Part shown: positions 1-7,381 of the stretch, in pieces
How positions within the stretch are numbered: the first letter of the stretch is position 1
Layout of the letters: each line of letters opens with the position of its first letter
NCBI GenBank assembly: GCA_007119395.1
Contig: SKPS01000028.1
Span: 1-14,665, forward strand
Reading direction: 5' to 3'
DNA length: 14,665 nucleotides
From: Lentimicrobiaceae bacterium
GTDB taxonomy: Bacteria > Bacteroidota > Bacteroidia > Bacteroidales > SKPS01
Translations under genes and position numbers: made by a program
Notes under the pieces: generated by a model
Told to the model about the DNA's origin: nothing
The model's input: the letters and a program-made list of their open reading frames with translations, nothing else
The model's database searches: none

Positions 1-1071
1 CAACGTTCTGTTTTCTCCCATAATGAGTACACTGCTTTTAATCAGGCTGCTTCTGAAAGCAGTGGTTTGTCCCATTAAGCCATGGATGGTGGTTTCGTGG
101 TTCTGTGTCAGCATCGTGGGTACCGGATCCCATTTGGCAGAGAATTCGAAGAGGCTGAAGAAGTCGGTTTCTCTTGTGAGGTTTCTGGGCCTGGTAGTAG
201 TTACGTCTATATCGGATTTTTCATAACGATAGGGTGATGTGATCAGTGTGAAATCGCGAAATGCGAAGGTATTGGCGAAGTTGAGTTTTTTCTGTGCATT
301 GGGGTCTACTGGGTCACCATCGAAGGGCACATCACAGATATCGACACCATCTGCGGCCAAAGCAATGTCAAAGCTATCCGGAGCGGAACACATGGCAAAC
401 ATGTATCCACCGCCCGCCACAAAGTCGCGGATTTTCTTGGCCACGGCCAGTTTCAGCTCAGACACCTTGCTGAAGCCAAGCTTCCTGGCAAGACCTTCCT
501 GGTACCGTACTTCCTGTTTGTACCAGTCGAAATTTCTGTAGCTAAACCAGAACTTCCCGAACTGCCCGGTAAAGTCTTCGTGGTGAAGGTGCAGCCAGTC
601 GTATGTGGGCAACAACCCCGCCATCACCTCCTCATCGTAAATAGGATCATAAGGGATTTCAGCATACGTCAACACCAGGGTTACGGCATCATCCCAGGGG
701 AGACTGTTCTCAGGAGTGTAAACGGCAATACGGGGCGCTTTGTGAAGCCTTATATCCTGCATATTAATCTCCGGCTGTGCAATATGTTGACGTATGGCCG
801 CCGCCTGTACATCGGCAATAATCTCAAAGGAGACACCACGCACATTGCACTCAGTCTCCATGGTTCTGCTGTGCTGAAACATAAAGCTGCCCCCCCTGTA
901 GTTAAGCAGCCAACTCACCTCAATATCACGGGTAAGGGCATGATAAGCAACACCATATGCCTTCAAATGGTTTCGTTGCCGATCATCCATCGGTATTAAC
1001 AAATAGGCCCCAAAAAGTGTTTGGCAGGCCAAAAACAGCATGGTTAATGTAATTAAAAAACGTTTCATCAT
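1..1071 (-). CDS. Exported 'asparagine synthetase B'-like protein, partial (C-terminus outside window)
   Basis: An uninterrupted minus-strand reading frame runs from an ATG-ATG pair (1071 or 1068) off the left edge, about 356 codons. The N-terminus (MKRFLITLTMLFLACQTLFG) is a typical signal peptide, followed by a mature start near YLLIPMDD. Segments such as LKAYGVAYHAL, WLLNYRGGSF, YDWLHLHHEDFTGQFGKFW, FVAGGGYMFAMCSAPDSFD and SAKWDPVPTMLTQNHE match my recollection of a Bacteroidota family labelled 'asparagine synthetase B' in databases. From memory that family is about 400-430 residues, so roughly 60 may be missing. The label looks doubtful: the protein is exported and shows no N-terminal catalytic Cys of a class II glutamine amidotransferase and no ATP-pyrophosphatase signature. 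The true function is unknown. It lies about 110 bp downstream of dnaB on the same strand. Confidence 0.75.
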   Translation of the reverse strand, partial: MMKRFLITLTMLFLACQTLFGAYLLIPMDDRQRNHLKAYGVAYHALTRDIEVSWLLNYRGGSFMFQHSRTMETECNVRGVSFEIIADVQAAAIRQHIAQPEINMQDIRLHKAPRIAVYTPENSLPWDDAVTLVLTYAEIPYDPIYDEEVMAGLLPTYDWLHLHHEDFTGQFGKFWFSYRNFDWYKQEVRYQEGLARKLGFSKVSELKLAVAKKIRDFVAGGGYMFAMCSAPDSFDIALAADGVDICDVPFDGDPVDPNAQKKLNFANTFAFRDFTLITSPYRYEKSDIDVTTTRPRNLTRETDFFSLFEFSAKWDPVPTMLTQNHETTIHGLMGQTTAFRSSLIKSSVLIMGENRTL

Positions 1072-1180
1072 TGTATCACTCTATTGACTGGTTTCACCAT
1101 GTTTATATACATCTGTTACCGGCGGGAAAATACCATCGGCAATCATAATAACGTGTAAAAAGCAAAATAGTTGTAATGGG

Positions 1181-2746
1181 TCAGAACGGAGGTTCTTCAT
1201 CGTCACCAAACGGATCATCGGGCTCATTCATTTTTGAGGGGCGGGTGGTATATGATGGCTGATCGAAGGAGCCACCCGGAGTAATTGATCCGGGTTGCTG
1301 CATGAAGGTGCTCTCCTGCTCAAACGATATATCAGCGTTTTCAAACCTGGCAAAGTCACTTACGAATTTAAGCATCACATCTTCCAGGCGACCATTTCTG
1401 TGTTTTGCGATGATCAGCTCTGCGAGTCCACGTGATGACACGCCATTGATCTCCTCTATTTTGTAATACTCTGGTCGATAGATAAAGAGCACCATATCGG
1501 CATCCTGCTCAATGGCACCCGATTCACGGAGGTCAGAGAGCATGGGTCTCTTGTTACCGCCTCTTGTTTCAACAGAACGGTTGAGCTGCGACAGGCATAT
1601 GATGGGTACATCCAGCTCTTTGGCAAGTGATTTCAAAGACCTGGAGATGGTACTGATCTCTTGTTCCCGGTTCATGTTTTTGACACCCCCTTGTTGCCCT
1701 CCTCCCAACGTCATAAGCTGTAGGTAGTCGATGATAATCAACTGAATATCGTGTTGGGCTTTGAGGCGCCGGGCTTTTGTACGCAACTCAAAAGAAGAGA
1801 GGGCGGCAGTATCGTCAATGAAGAGTTTGGCGTCGATCAGCGGGTTGAGCTTACTATGGAGCTGCTTCCATTCGTTTTCATCGAGTTTGCCTTTGCGCAG
1901 TTTTTCGGCTTCGATTTCTGATTCACTGGCGATCAAACGTGTAATAAGCTGTACGGATGACATTTCGAGAGAGAACACGGCGACGGGGCGTTTGTAGTCA
2001 ACCGCCACATTTCTGGCCAGCGTGAGCACGAAGGCTGTTTTCCCCATACCGGGTCTGGCAGCAATGATAATCAGGTCAGATTTTTGCCACCCTGCGGTGA
2101 TGTTGTCGAGTTGGGTAAACCCTGTAGGTACGCCACTGATGTGCCCGTCGTGCTTACGAGCCTCTTCGATCTCTCTCACAGCTGCGGAAACAAGATCGGG
2201 CATCTCCTGAATCCCTTTTCGCAGGTTTGCCTGGCTGATGTTATACATACTTGCTTCGGCACGGTCGAGCAAATCAAACACATCCACAGTGTCTTCAAAT
2301 GCATCCTGGATCACTTCATTTGAGATGCGGATCAGTTCACGTTGAACATATTTTTGTGCAATGATACGCGCATAGAATTCGATATTGGCAGCCGAGGCAA
2401 TACGTGCAGTAAGCTGTGTCAGATAGAAAGGGCCTCCGCACAGTTCGAGTTCTCCTGAGTGTTTGAGGTGGCTGGATACGGTGAGCAGGTCAACCGGCTC
2501 ACTTTTCTGGAATACGGAGATAATCGCGCTAAATATGCGCCCGTGACTCTCCTTGTAGAACATTTCGGGTTTGATGATGTCAATCACCGAATTCAGGGCG
2601 TTGTTGTCAAGCATAATGGCTCCCAGAACGGCCTCTTCCAGGTCCAATGCCTGGGGTGGCACCTTGCCGCCTGTGAAAGCGGCATCAATCGCTGTACGAC
2701 GCACAGGCACTGTACGCACACCGGTAGCTTGCGGGGTGTTTTCCAT
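1181..2746 (-). CDS. dnaB: Replicative DNA helicase DnaB
   Basis: DnaB is the hexameric 5'-3' helicase at the bacterial replication fork. The 521-residue protein has the N-terminal DnaB domain (about residues 30-135, with the family signature PPQALDLEEAVLGAIML) and a RecA-fold C-terminal domain. Walker A is ARPGMGKT (about 230-237) and Walker B is IIIDYLQL (about 337-344). Other family motifs are FSLEMS, LSQLNRSVE and DLRESGAIEQDADMVLFIYR with the arginine finger region. Length is normal. The frame continues upstream to a TTG at 2797, but I chose the ATG at 2746: the added 17 residues do not resemble DnaB, and a -7 promoter box (2751-2758) lies only 4 nt before this ATG. The C-terminus is acidic and proline-containing (DDPFGDDEEPPF), common in Bacteroidota DnaB. 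The Nudix gene lies 77 bp upstream on the same strand. Confidence 0.98.
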   Translation of the reverse strand: MENTPQATGVRTVPVRRTAIDAAFTGGKVPPQALDLEEAVLGAIMLDNNALNSVIDIIKPEMFYKESHGRIFSAIISVFQKSEPVDLLTVSSHLKHSGELELCGGPFYLTQLTARIASAANIEFYARIIAQKYVQRELIRISNEVIQDAFEDTVDVFDLLDRAEASMYNISQANLRKGIQEMPDLVSAAVREIEEARKHDGHISGVPTGFTQLDNITAGWQKSDLIIIAARPGMGKTAFVLTLARNVAVDYKRPVAVFSLEMSSVQLITRLIASESEIEAEKLRKGKLDENEWKQLHSKLNPLIDAKLFIDDTAALSSFELRTKARRLKAQHDIQLIIIDYLQLMTLGGGQQGGVKNMNREQEISTISRSLKSLAKELDVPIICLSQLNRSVETRGGNKRPMLSDLRESGAIEQDADMVLFIYRPEYYKIEEINGVSSRGLAELIIAKHRNGRLEDVMLKFVSDFARFENADISFEQESTFMQQPGSITPGGSFDQPSYTTRPSKMNEPDDPFGDDEEPPF

Positions 2747-2750
2747 GTGA

Positions 2751-2758
2751 CAAAGATA
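2751..2758 (-). promoter_or_regulatory. -7 promoter element of dnaB (TATCTTTG)
   Basis: The minus strand reads TATCTTTG, a perfect match to the Bacteroidota -7 consensus TAnnTTTG, followed by TCAC and then the dnaB ATG. Transcription would start at or within a few bases of the ATG, giving a leaderless or nearly leaderless mRNA. A TTG at 2784-2786 is the only -33 candidate, but its 25-nt spacing is longer than the usual 17-23, so the -33 assignment is uncertain. Confidence 0.55.
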
Positions 2759-2823
2759 TGAAATCCTTCGGATGAATCTGCCACAACTTATCAACAAACG
2801 CGCTTTTCACCGGCAACCCTTTC

Positions 2824-3285
2824 CTATCCGGTGTGTTCACCGTTTTTGATCATGCCGGCCACTATTTTGTCGATTGGAAAGGTGAGGTGCTCCGGGGTGA
2901 GTTGGTCAAGCGGTAGCCACCGGAAAGCCATTGCTCCCTCCCGATATTCGAAATCGAAAGGTTTTGAAGCGACCTGTATGGCAGAATGGTTTGGCACCTC
3001 CACTGTGTAGTAGATGCTGATCAGCTGTCGGGGTGGTGAAATCAGTGCGGTGGGCTGGTAAAAGTCTGTGGTGTAGAAGTGTTGAATCTTTTCGGGCTCC
3101 ACGCCCAGCTCCTCTTGGAACTCCCTTTTCAGGCAGTCGATGGTTCCCTCACCCGGAATCAATCCGCCACCGGGAAACTTGGTCATGGGTTGCCCGAACC
3201 AGTACTCATCCGCCAGCAGGATTTCATTCAACCGATTGATCAGCAAGCCATATACACGTATGGTAAAGTGTTGTGTTGTTGTCAT
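2824..3285 (-). CDS. Nudix hydrolase
   Basis: A 153-residue single-domain Nudix (MutT-like) pyrophosphohydrolase. The complete Nudix box GX5EX7REUXEEXGU is present at residues 40-62: Gly40, Glu46, then REFQEELGV with the metal-binding Glu residues 55, 58 and 59. Flanking strands (FTIRVYGLLINRLNEILLADE before; PRQLISIYYTVEVP after) fit the fold. The family cleaves nucleoside diphosphates linked to another moiety, but the substrate cannot be assigned; there is no ADP-ribose or Ap4A signature I can name. The preceding mnmD stop is 9 bp upstream, so read-through from mnmD is possible, but a well-formed own promoter overlaps the end of mnmD. The ATG is supported by that promoter and by the normal domain start. 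Confidence 0.93.
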   Translation of the reverse strand: MTTTQHFTIRVYGLLINRLNEILLADEYWFGQPMTKFPGGGLIPGEGTIDCLKREFQEELGVEPEKIQHFYTTDFYQPTALISPPRQLISIYYTVEVPNHSAIQVASKPFDFEYREGAMAFRWLPLDQLTPEHLTFPIDKIVAGMIKNGEHTG

Positions 3286-3289
3286 GCGG

Positions 3290-3317
3290 CAAAGTTACCT
3301 TTTTATGGCTCTCACAA
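3290..3317 (-). promoter_or_regulatory. Promoter of the Nudix gene: TTG-N17-TAACTTTG, overlapping the mnmD stop
   Basis: Minus strand: a TTG (-33 element) at 3315-3317, exactly 17 nt, then TAACTTTG (-7 element) at 3290-3297, then CCGC and the ATG of the Nudix gene. Both elements match the Bacteroidota housekeeping-sigma consensus. The first three bases of the -7 box are the TAA stop of mnmD, so the promoter lies inside the last codons of that gene. The 4-nt gap to the ATG predicts a leaderless transcript. Confidence 0.6.
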
Positions 3318-3972
3318 TCTCCCGTTTTTTTCCTGGCCCGGGCACTTTTTGCACGTCAAAGCCTGCGATTTCCATTGCTCTGCGCACCGCACCTTTTGAG
3401 GAGTAAGTAACCAGCACGCCCCCCTTCACCATCATGTCAGCCACCCTGCGAAAAGCCTCCGCAGTCCACAAAGCAGGTTGCACCTCAGGAGCAAAGGCAT
3501 CGAAACAGACGAGGTGAAACGGTGCCTCTGGTAGAGGAAAACCCATTATATCACCATGCCATTTCAACAATGATGCACCATGTGGAAACGAGAGCGGCAC
3601 ATTCCACTCCGCTTCACGGTGGATTCGGTTCCACCAGACTGACGCATCGTGCGGGGCAAGGCACCGGGGATAGTTGAGTGCCTCTAACAACTCCTGATCC
3701 AGTGGGTACAACTCTACACCGGTGTAGTGAACCACCAGGTTGTCACCCTCCGCCTCAAGCATGGTCAGTAAACAGTTGAGCCCGGTGCCAAAACCCACCT
3801 CCAGAACAGAAACCGGATTAAAGTGTTGCCTGGCAAAAAGATATCCTGTCTCAACATATACATGACGTGCTTCGGCAATGGCCCCACTTGTACTGTGATA
3901 ATGCTCGTTCAGATGTGGCACATATAACGTGTGGCTGCCGTCGGCCGTGATGATGGATTGTGCTGTATGCAT
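3295..3972 (-). CDS. mnmD: tRNA 5-methylaminomethyl-2-thiouridine methyltransferase, MnmD type
   Basis: A 225-residue stand-alone SAM-dependent methyltransferase equivalent to the MnmC2 half of bifunctional MnmC. It would methylate nm5(s2)U at wobble position 34 of tRNAs in the cytoplasm. Visible motifs are the N-terminal TADGSHTLYVP, the SAM-binding glycine loop EVGFGTGLN (58-66), acidic residues in VELYP after strand 2, FDAFAPEVQPALW (157-169), VTYSSKGAVRRAM (188-200) and the C-terminal PGPGKKREI, all characteristic of the family (formerly DUF752). The FAD-dependent oxidoreductase half of MnmC is absent, which is usual outside Proteobacteria. The ATG at 3972 places TADGSxTLY where expected. 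A 78-bp gap separates it from the lipoprotein gene upstream, so the two may be co-transcribed. Confidence 0.93.
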   Translation of the reverse strand: MHTAQSIITADGSHTLYVPHLNEHYHSTSGAIAEARHVYVETGYLFARQHFNPVSVLEVGFGTGLNCLLTMLEAEGDNLVVHYTGVELYPLDQELLEALNYPRCLAPHDASVWWNRIHREAEWNVPLSFPHGASLLKWHGDIMGFPLPEAPFHLVCFDAFAPEVQPALWTAEAFRRVADMMVKGGVLVTYSSKGAVRRAMEIAGFDVQKVPGPGKKREIVRAIKR

Positions 3973-4050
3973 GCTCTCTCTTCGTTTACATTGCGGTGAC
4001 CCTTTGTAGCAACCGGCGATGGCAACCGGGGTGAATCATTCTGGCGGAGA

Positions 4051-5367
4051 TCATTGATAATGGAGGTGAAAGTCAGCGAGTGTTTCGGGCAGGTTGAGGT
4101 GCCATAGTTGCTGGTGGTTATCGGTATGGTAGGCAGTAATGCTTTGCGAATTACCAATATAGAGTATTGGGGAGCCGGGATCCATTTTCAGCAGGCGCCC
4201 ACCCTGATGTGGAAGAAAGGGTACTGGTTGCGACTGATGCAGTTGGTATACCAAGACTTCATCCTGTGTGGCGAGGAGGAACCGTGCTGAGCCGAACCGG
4301 ATGGCATCATACACTTCTGATATGTGCTGCCAGGGAGTGGTGATGCTGTTCTGATAAATATTCCACACCACCAGTCGTCCGGCTCCATGGAAATTTCCTG
4401 CCACCATCACTTCGTCGTTGTTCAGGGTGATGATCGAAACCGGTTCAAAGCCATCGGGCAGTTTGTAGGAGCTCCATGGCAGACCACTCTCAAGGAAGGT
4501 GGAGGTAAGCCAGACACCGTTACCCACCACCTCCTTCTCCACCATCACCATGAATTGAGAAGCATGGATAGCCATCATCGCCGGTTTGCGGCCATGTGAT
4601 AGCTCAGCCACAAACTGCTGACTCCCTGCATGGTTGTACCCCTTCACGTAACCATCAAGCAGCCCGGTATAAAAACGGTTATAGGTAACCAACAGGTTTT
4701 CATAGTAATGCTCAGAGGGTGCACCTGTTGAGGTTACCTGGAACCTGGTTAAAAAGTTGTTGAGATCCACAGCATAACATGCCCCAATGGGTTGACCCAA
4801 TACCATAATATGGTTCTCCTGTTCAACGATTCCTGAACCGGCATAGGCGTGCATCCATTGTCGTTGCTGTACCAGGTCAAGTGATGAGGTGTCAATGGAA
4901 GAGAGGGAAAAAGAATGGTCACCATTTCTTGTCACCACAACCACTGACTGCAGGTCTCGTGGCCCACGAACCAGGCGTATCTTCCTGTATTTATACTTCG
5001 TGTTTACCCCATCAAAAGCCCTCACCTGAATATTGTAATCACCATCAGGTAAATGCCTGTTGGTGAGCTGGTACCAAAAGCCAAACTCAAACGGGTTGCC
5101 CGCTACCGAGACGTTCACCTGGTGGTCTTTTATGATAAACTGGTGGTCTGTCAGTACCACCACCACAGAGACGATTTGGGTTTCATCCTTCACCCTTCCG
5201 GAGACAAAAATGGAGTCTCCGGTGGTATATACCTCATGCTCTTTCGGAGTAAATATCTCTATCTCCGGAGGCCAGTCATCCTCCTCTTTGCGACAGCCGG
5301 TTAGGCAGAGCAGGATCAACAAAGCCGTCAGGAGCAACAGCGCAGCAACCTTTCCGGCTGATGTCAT
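4051..5367 (-). CDS. Lipoprotein with Ig-like N-terminal and propeller-like C-terminal region, function unknown
   Basis: I do not recognise a specific family. From the ATG at 5367 the protein has 438 residues and begins with a lipoprotein signal: a hydrophobic stretch ending in the lipobox LTGC, with lipidated Cys25. Next comes a region (about residues 35-135) with bacterial Ig-like features (IEIFTPKEHEVYTTGDSIFVSGRVKDE; LPDGDYNIQVRAFDG). The rest contains repeated short strands such as SQSITAYHTDNHQQLWHLNLPE, reminiscent of PQQ/WD-type propeller blades. It is likely anchored in the outer or inner membrane facing the periplasm. In-frame upstream ATGs exist at 5433 and 5484. The 5433 start would add 22 mostly hydrophilic residues before the signal, so 5367 is preferred, but a hairpin just before it (5371-5390) and a -7-like TACTTTTA 4 nt before 5433 keep the start open. 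Confidence 0.75.
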   Translation of the reverse strand: MTSAGKVAALLLLTALLILLCLTGCRKEEDDWPPEIEIFTPKEHEVYTTGDSIFVSGRVKDETQIVSVVVVLTDHQFIIKDHQVNVSVAGNPFEFGFWYQLTNRHLPDGDYNIQVRAFDGVNTKYKYRKIRLVRGPRDLQSVVVVTRNGDHSFSLSSIDTSSLDLVQQRQWMHAYAGSGIVEQENHIMVLGQPIGACYAVDLNNFLTRFQVTSTGAPSEHYYENLLVTYNRFYTGLLDGYVKGYNHAGSQQFVAELSHGRKPAMMAIHASQFMVMVEKEVVGNGVWLTSTFLESGLPWSSYKLPDGFEPVSIITLNNDEVMVAGNFHGAGRLVVWNIYQNSITTPWQHISEVYDAIRFGSARFLLATQDEVLVYQLHQSQPVPFLPHQGGRLLKMDPGSPILYIGNSQSITAYHTDNHQQLWHLNLPETLADFHLHYQ

Positions 5368-5370
5368 TTC

Positions 5371-5390
5371 CAACAGGTGTTTACCTGTTG
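5371..5390. repeat. Perfect 8-bp inverted repeat with 4-nt loop at the lipoprotein start
   Basis: CAACAGGT and ACCTGTTG are perfect reverse complements separated by four bases. On the mRNA this hairpin ends 3 nt before the preferred ATG at 5367. It could be a dyad operator or an RNA structure affecting initiation. If translation starts at 5433 it is simply coding. Confidence 0.6.
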
Positions 5391-5489
5391 CCGTGGCTGC
5401 GGTCACTTGGGTTGAGGTAATCCGGGGATTCATGGTGTAAAAGTAAAGAAATATCCGGTATCTTCGCAGAAGCAAAACCCACATGAACC

Positions 5490-6212
5490 ATGTTAGACAA
5501 AGCGCAACTCAACAGTATTTTGTTTCTGGACATAGAGACTGTACCTGAATATCCAACGTATAGCGAGATGCCCGAGAGGTTTCGGCTGTTATGGGACAAG
5601 AAGTCGGCTCGGTTGAACGCTCCCGGACAGGAGCCTCAAACACCGGAGGAGTTGTTTCCCCGCTCTGGTATATATGCCGAGTTTGGGAAAGTGGTTTGTG
5701 TTTCAGTGGGAATCGTAGTGGATGGTTCGATCCGGCTGAAGTCGTTTTATGGTGATGACGAATATGCTTTGCTTTCGGGATTTGCTGAACTGCTGAGCCA
5801 GCGCTACTCGGGGCCAGATCACCATTTGTGCGCCCACAATGGCAAAGAGTTCGACTTTCCGTATCTGTGCCGAAGAATGTTGATCAACTCAATCCGTTTG
5901 CCATCGGCACTCAACATAGCCGGTAAGAAACCCTGGGAGATCAACCACTACGACACGATGGAGTTATGGAAGTTTGGTGATTACAAGAGCTATACCACGC
6001 TGGAGCTGCTGGCGGCTGTTTTTGATATTCCCACTCCAAAGGATGATATTGCCGGCAGTGAGGTGCATTCAGTCTATTGGGAATTGCGTGACCTGAAGCG
6101 GATCGTAACCTACTGCCAGAAAGATGTGGTAACGATCATCCAACTTTTCAGGCGCTATTTAGGGATGGAGCTGATTCCCGAACCCCGGATCAACTACCCT
6201 TCTGTTGAGTAG
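5490..6212 (+). CDS. 3'-5' exonuclease, predicted PolB-like family (DEDDy)
   Basis: A 240-residue stand-alone proofreading-type exonuclease of the RNase H fold, matching the predicted PolB-like 3'-5' exonuclease family. Exo I is FLDIET (Asp14, Glu16). Exo II is AHNGKEFDFPYL (with Asp122). Exo III is YCQKD (Tyr208, Asp212), giving the DEDDy metal-binding set. Between them, WEINHYDTMELWKFGDYKSYTTLELLA is typical of the family, which is common in Bacteroidota. It probably acts on DNA or RNA 3' ends in repair, but substrates are not known from sequence. It is divergent from the lipoprotein gene and convergent with the TlpA-like gene (20 bp between stops). A -7-like TATCTTCG at 5459-5466 (one mismatch to consensus) lies in a plausible promoter position. 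No Shine-Dalgarno sequence is seen. Confidence 0.9.
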   Translation: MLDKAQLNSILFLDIETVPEYPTYSEMPERFRLLWDKKSARLNAPGQEPQTPEELFPRSGIYAEFGKVVCVSVGIVVDGSIRLKSFYGDDEYALLSGFAELLSQRYSGPDHHLCAHNGKEFDFPYLCRRMLINSIRLPSALNIAGKKPWEINHYDTMELWKFGDYKSYTTLELLAAVFDIPTPKDDIAGSEVHSVYWELRDLKRIVTYCQKDVVTIIQLFRRYLGMELIPEPRINYPSVE

Positions 6213-6232
6213 GTTTCATCTCGTTCAAAGAG

Positions 6233-7381
6233 TTATTCGTTCTGCAGCATCTCTTCGAGCATCGCTTCCAGCTGGTGGGCTCTTACGCTTTTTGCCACAA
6301 TACGCCCTTCACGGTCAAGCAAGATGGCGTAAGGGATGCTGGTAACCCCGTAGAGTCGAGCTGGCGGACTGTTAAAATAGCTCAGGTCACTTACCAGTGT
6401 CCAGGTGAGTTTATCCTCCTGAATGCCTCTGATCCAGGTATTTCGATCACGGTCGAGTGATACGCCGTAGATTTCAAAGCCACGGTCTTTGTATTTGTTG
6501 TAGATGCGCACCAGATGTGGGTTTTCGCGTCGACAGGGACCACACCACGCTGCCCAGAAATCGAGCAGCACAATATTCCCCCGCAAAGAGCTCAACCTGA
6601 TGGTGTCACCATCAGGGTTGGGCAATGCGATATCGGGCGCAATGGCTCCTATCCGTGTCACCCTGTCTACCTCAACCTTCCTCTTCAAATCCTGCACATA
6701 GAAATTATCAGGGTACCTCTCCGTCAGTGACTTGATCATGGCATCAAACAGAGCCGGTTCATCCTCCATCTTCACCTCTTGCGTATAGAAGAGCACCGAC
6801 AGCGACGAGAGATTCTCGGCCATAAACTGTCTGATGGCCATGACACGTTGCGCCTGCAAGGCAGAATACACCCTTACAATCTCCTCCAACCTGGCTGCAT
6901 TCTCTTCAGCGTTCCGGCTTAGCTTTCGATGCTCCTGCTCAAAATGTGCCATGATAAATCGTAAACTGTCTGCTACTGCTCGCACCTGAAGATGCCTTGC
7001 ATTCTCCTCAGAACCCACCACCTCCATATTGCCGATCAGGTTGTCTAAGGTAGAACGTATCTCGATTTCATCATCAGGACCCAATACCAGGAAAAACTCA
7101 CCTTTGTCACGATCCAGTGTTACTTTGTAAAAGCCGTGAGCAGGGGGCGTAAAAGTGGCCTGAAGCCTCCCCTGAGCGTCGGTGTTGCCCTGAAATACCC
7201 TGTTGGCCGTTCTGCTATAATGCTCAATCAGAACAGGTTTCCCCGATAAACCCTCAATATGAAAAGTTAGCTGTACATCCTGTGAGAAAACCGTGTTGTG
7301 TAAAAGCAGCAGTGTAAGAAAACATCCTGTGAAAAACAATCTACGCATCATCATCTTTTTTAATTCACCCATATTCAACAT
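6233..7381 (-). CDS. TlpA-like thiol-disulfide oxidoreductase with DUF4369-like N-terminal domain
   Basis: A 382-residue secreted or membrane-attached protein. A signal peptide follows the MMMRR cluster (RLFFTGCFLTLLLLHNTVFS). Residues about 36-130 resemble the DUF4369 domain (VQLTFHIEGLSGKPVLIEHY; GFYKVTLDRDKGEFFLVL). Residues about 135-235 are helical and charged. The C-terminal half is a TlpA/ResA-type thioredoxin domain with active site WCGPC (Cys280, Cys283) and the cis-proline segment TSIPYAILLDREGRI. Such proteins reduce periplasmic disulfides, in some cases apocytochrome c haem-binding cysteines; a periplasmic role is inferred. The ATG at 7381 immediately follows the stop of the upstream permease, suggesting translational coupling. 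Downstream in-frame ATGs (7372, 7354-7348) are equally plausible starts, and 7348-7354 would give the cleanest signal peptide. Confidence 0.88.
   Translation of the reverse strand: MLNMGELKKMMMRRLFFTGCFLTLLLLHNTVFSQDVQLTFHIEGLSGKPVLIEHYSRTANRVFQGNTDAQGRLQATFTPPAHGFYKVTLDRDKGEFFLVLGPDDEIEIRSTLDNLIGNMEVVGSEENARHLQVRAVADSLRFIMAHFEQEHRKLSRNAEENAARLEEIVRVYSALQAQRVMAIRQFMAENLSSLSVLFYTQEVKMEDEPALFDAMIKSLTERYPDNFYVQDLKRKVEVDRVTRIGAIAPDIALPNPDGDTIRLSSLRGNIVLLDFWAAWCGPCRRENPHLVRIYNKYKDRGFEIYGVSLDRDRNTWIRGIQEDKLTWTLVSDLSYFNSPPARLYGVTSIPYAILLDREGRIVAKSVRAHQLEAMLEEMLQNE

Noticed and set aside
580..999. 139-codon open frame on the plus strand
   Set aside because: It is antisense to the continuous minus-strand 'asparagine synthetase B'-like coding sequence and has no recognisable motif.
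2747..2797. Upstream TTG start for dnaB
   Set aside because: The extra 17 residues are not DnaB-like and the -7 promoter box lies inside this extension.
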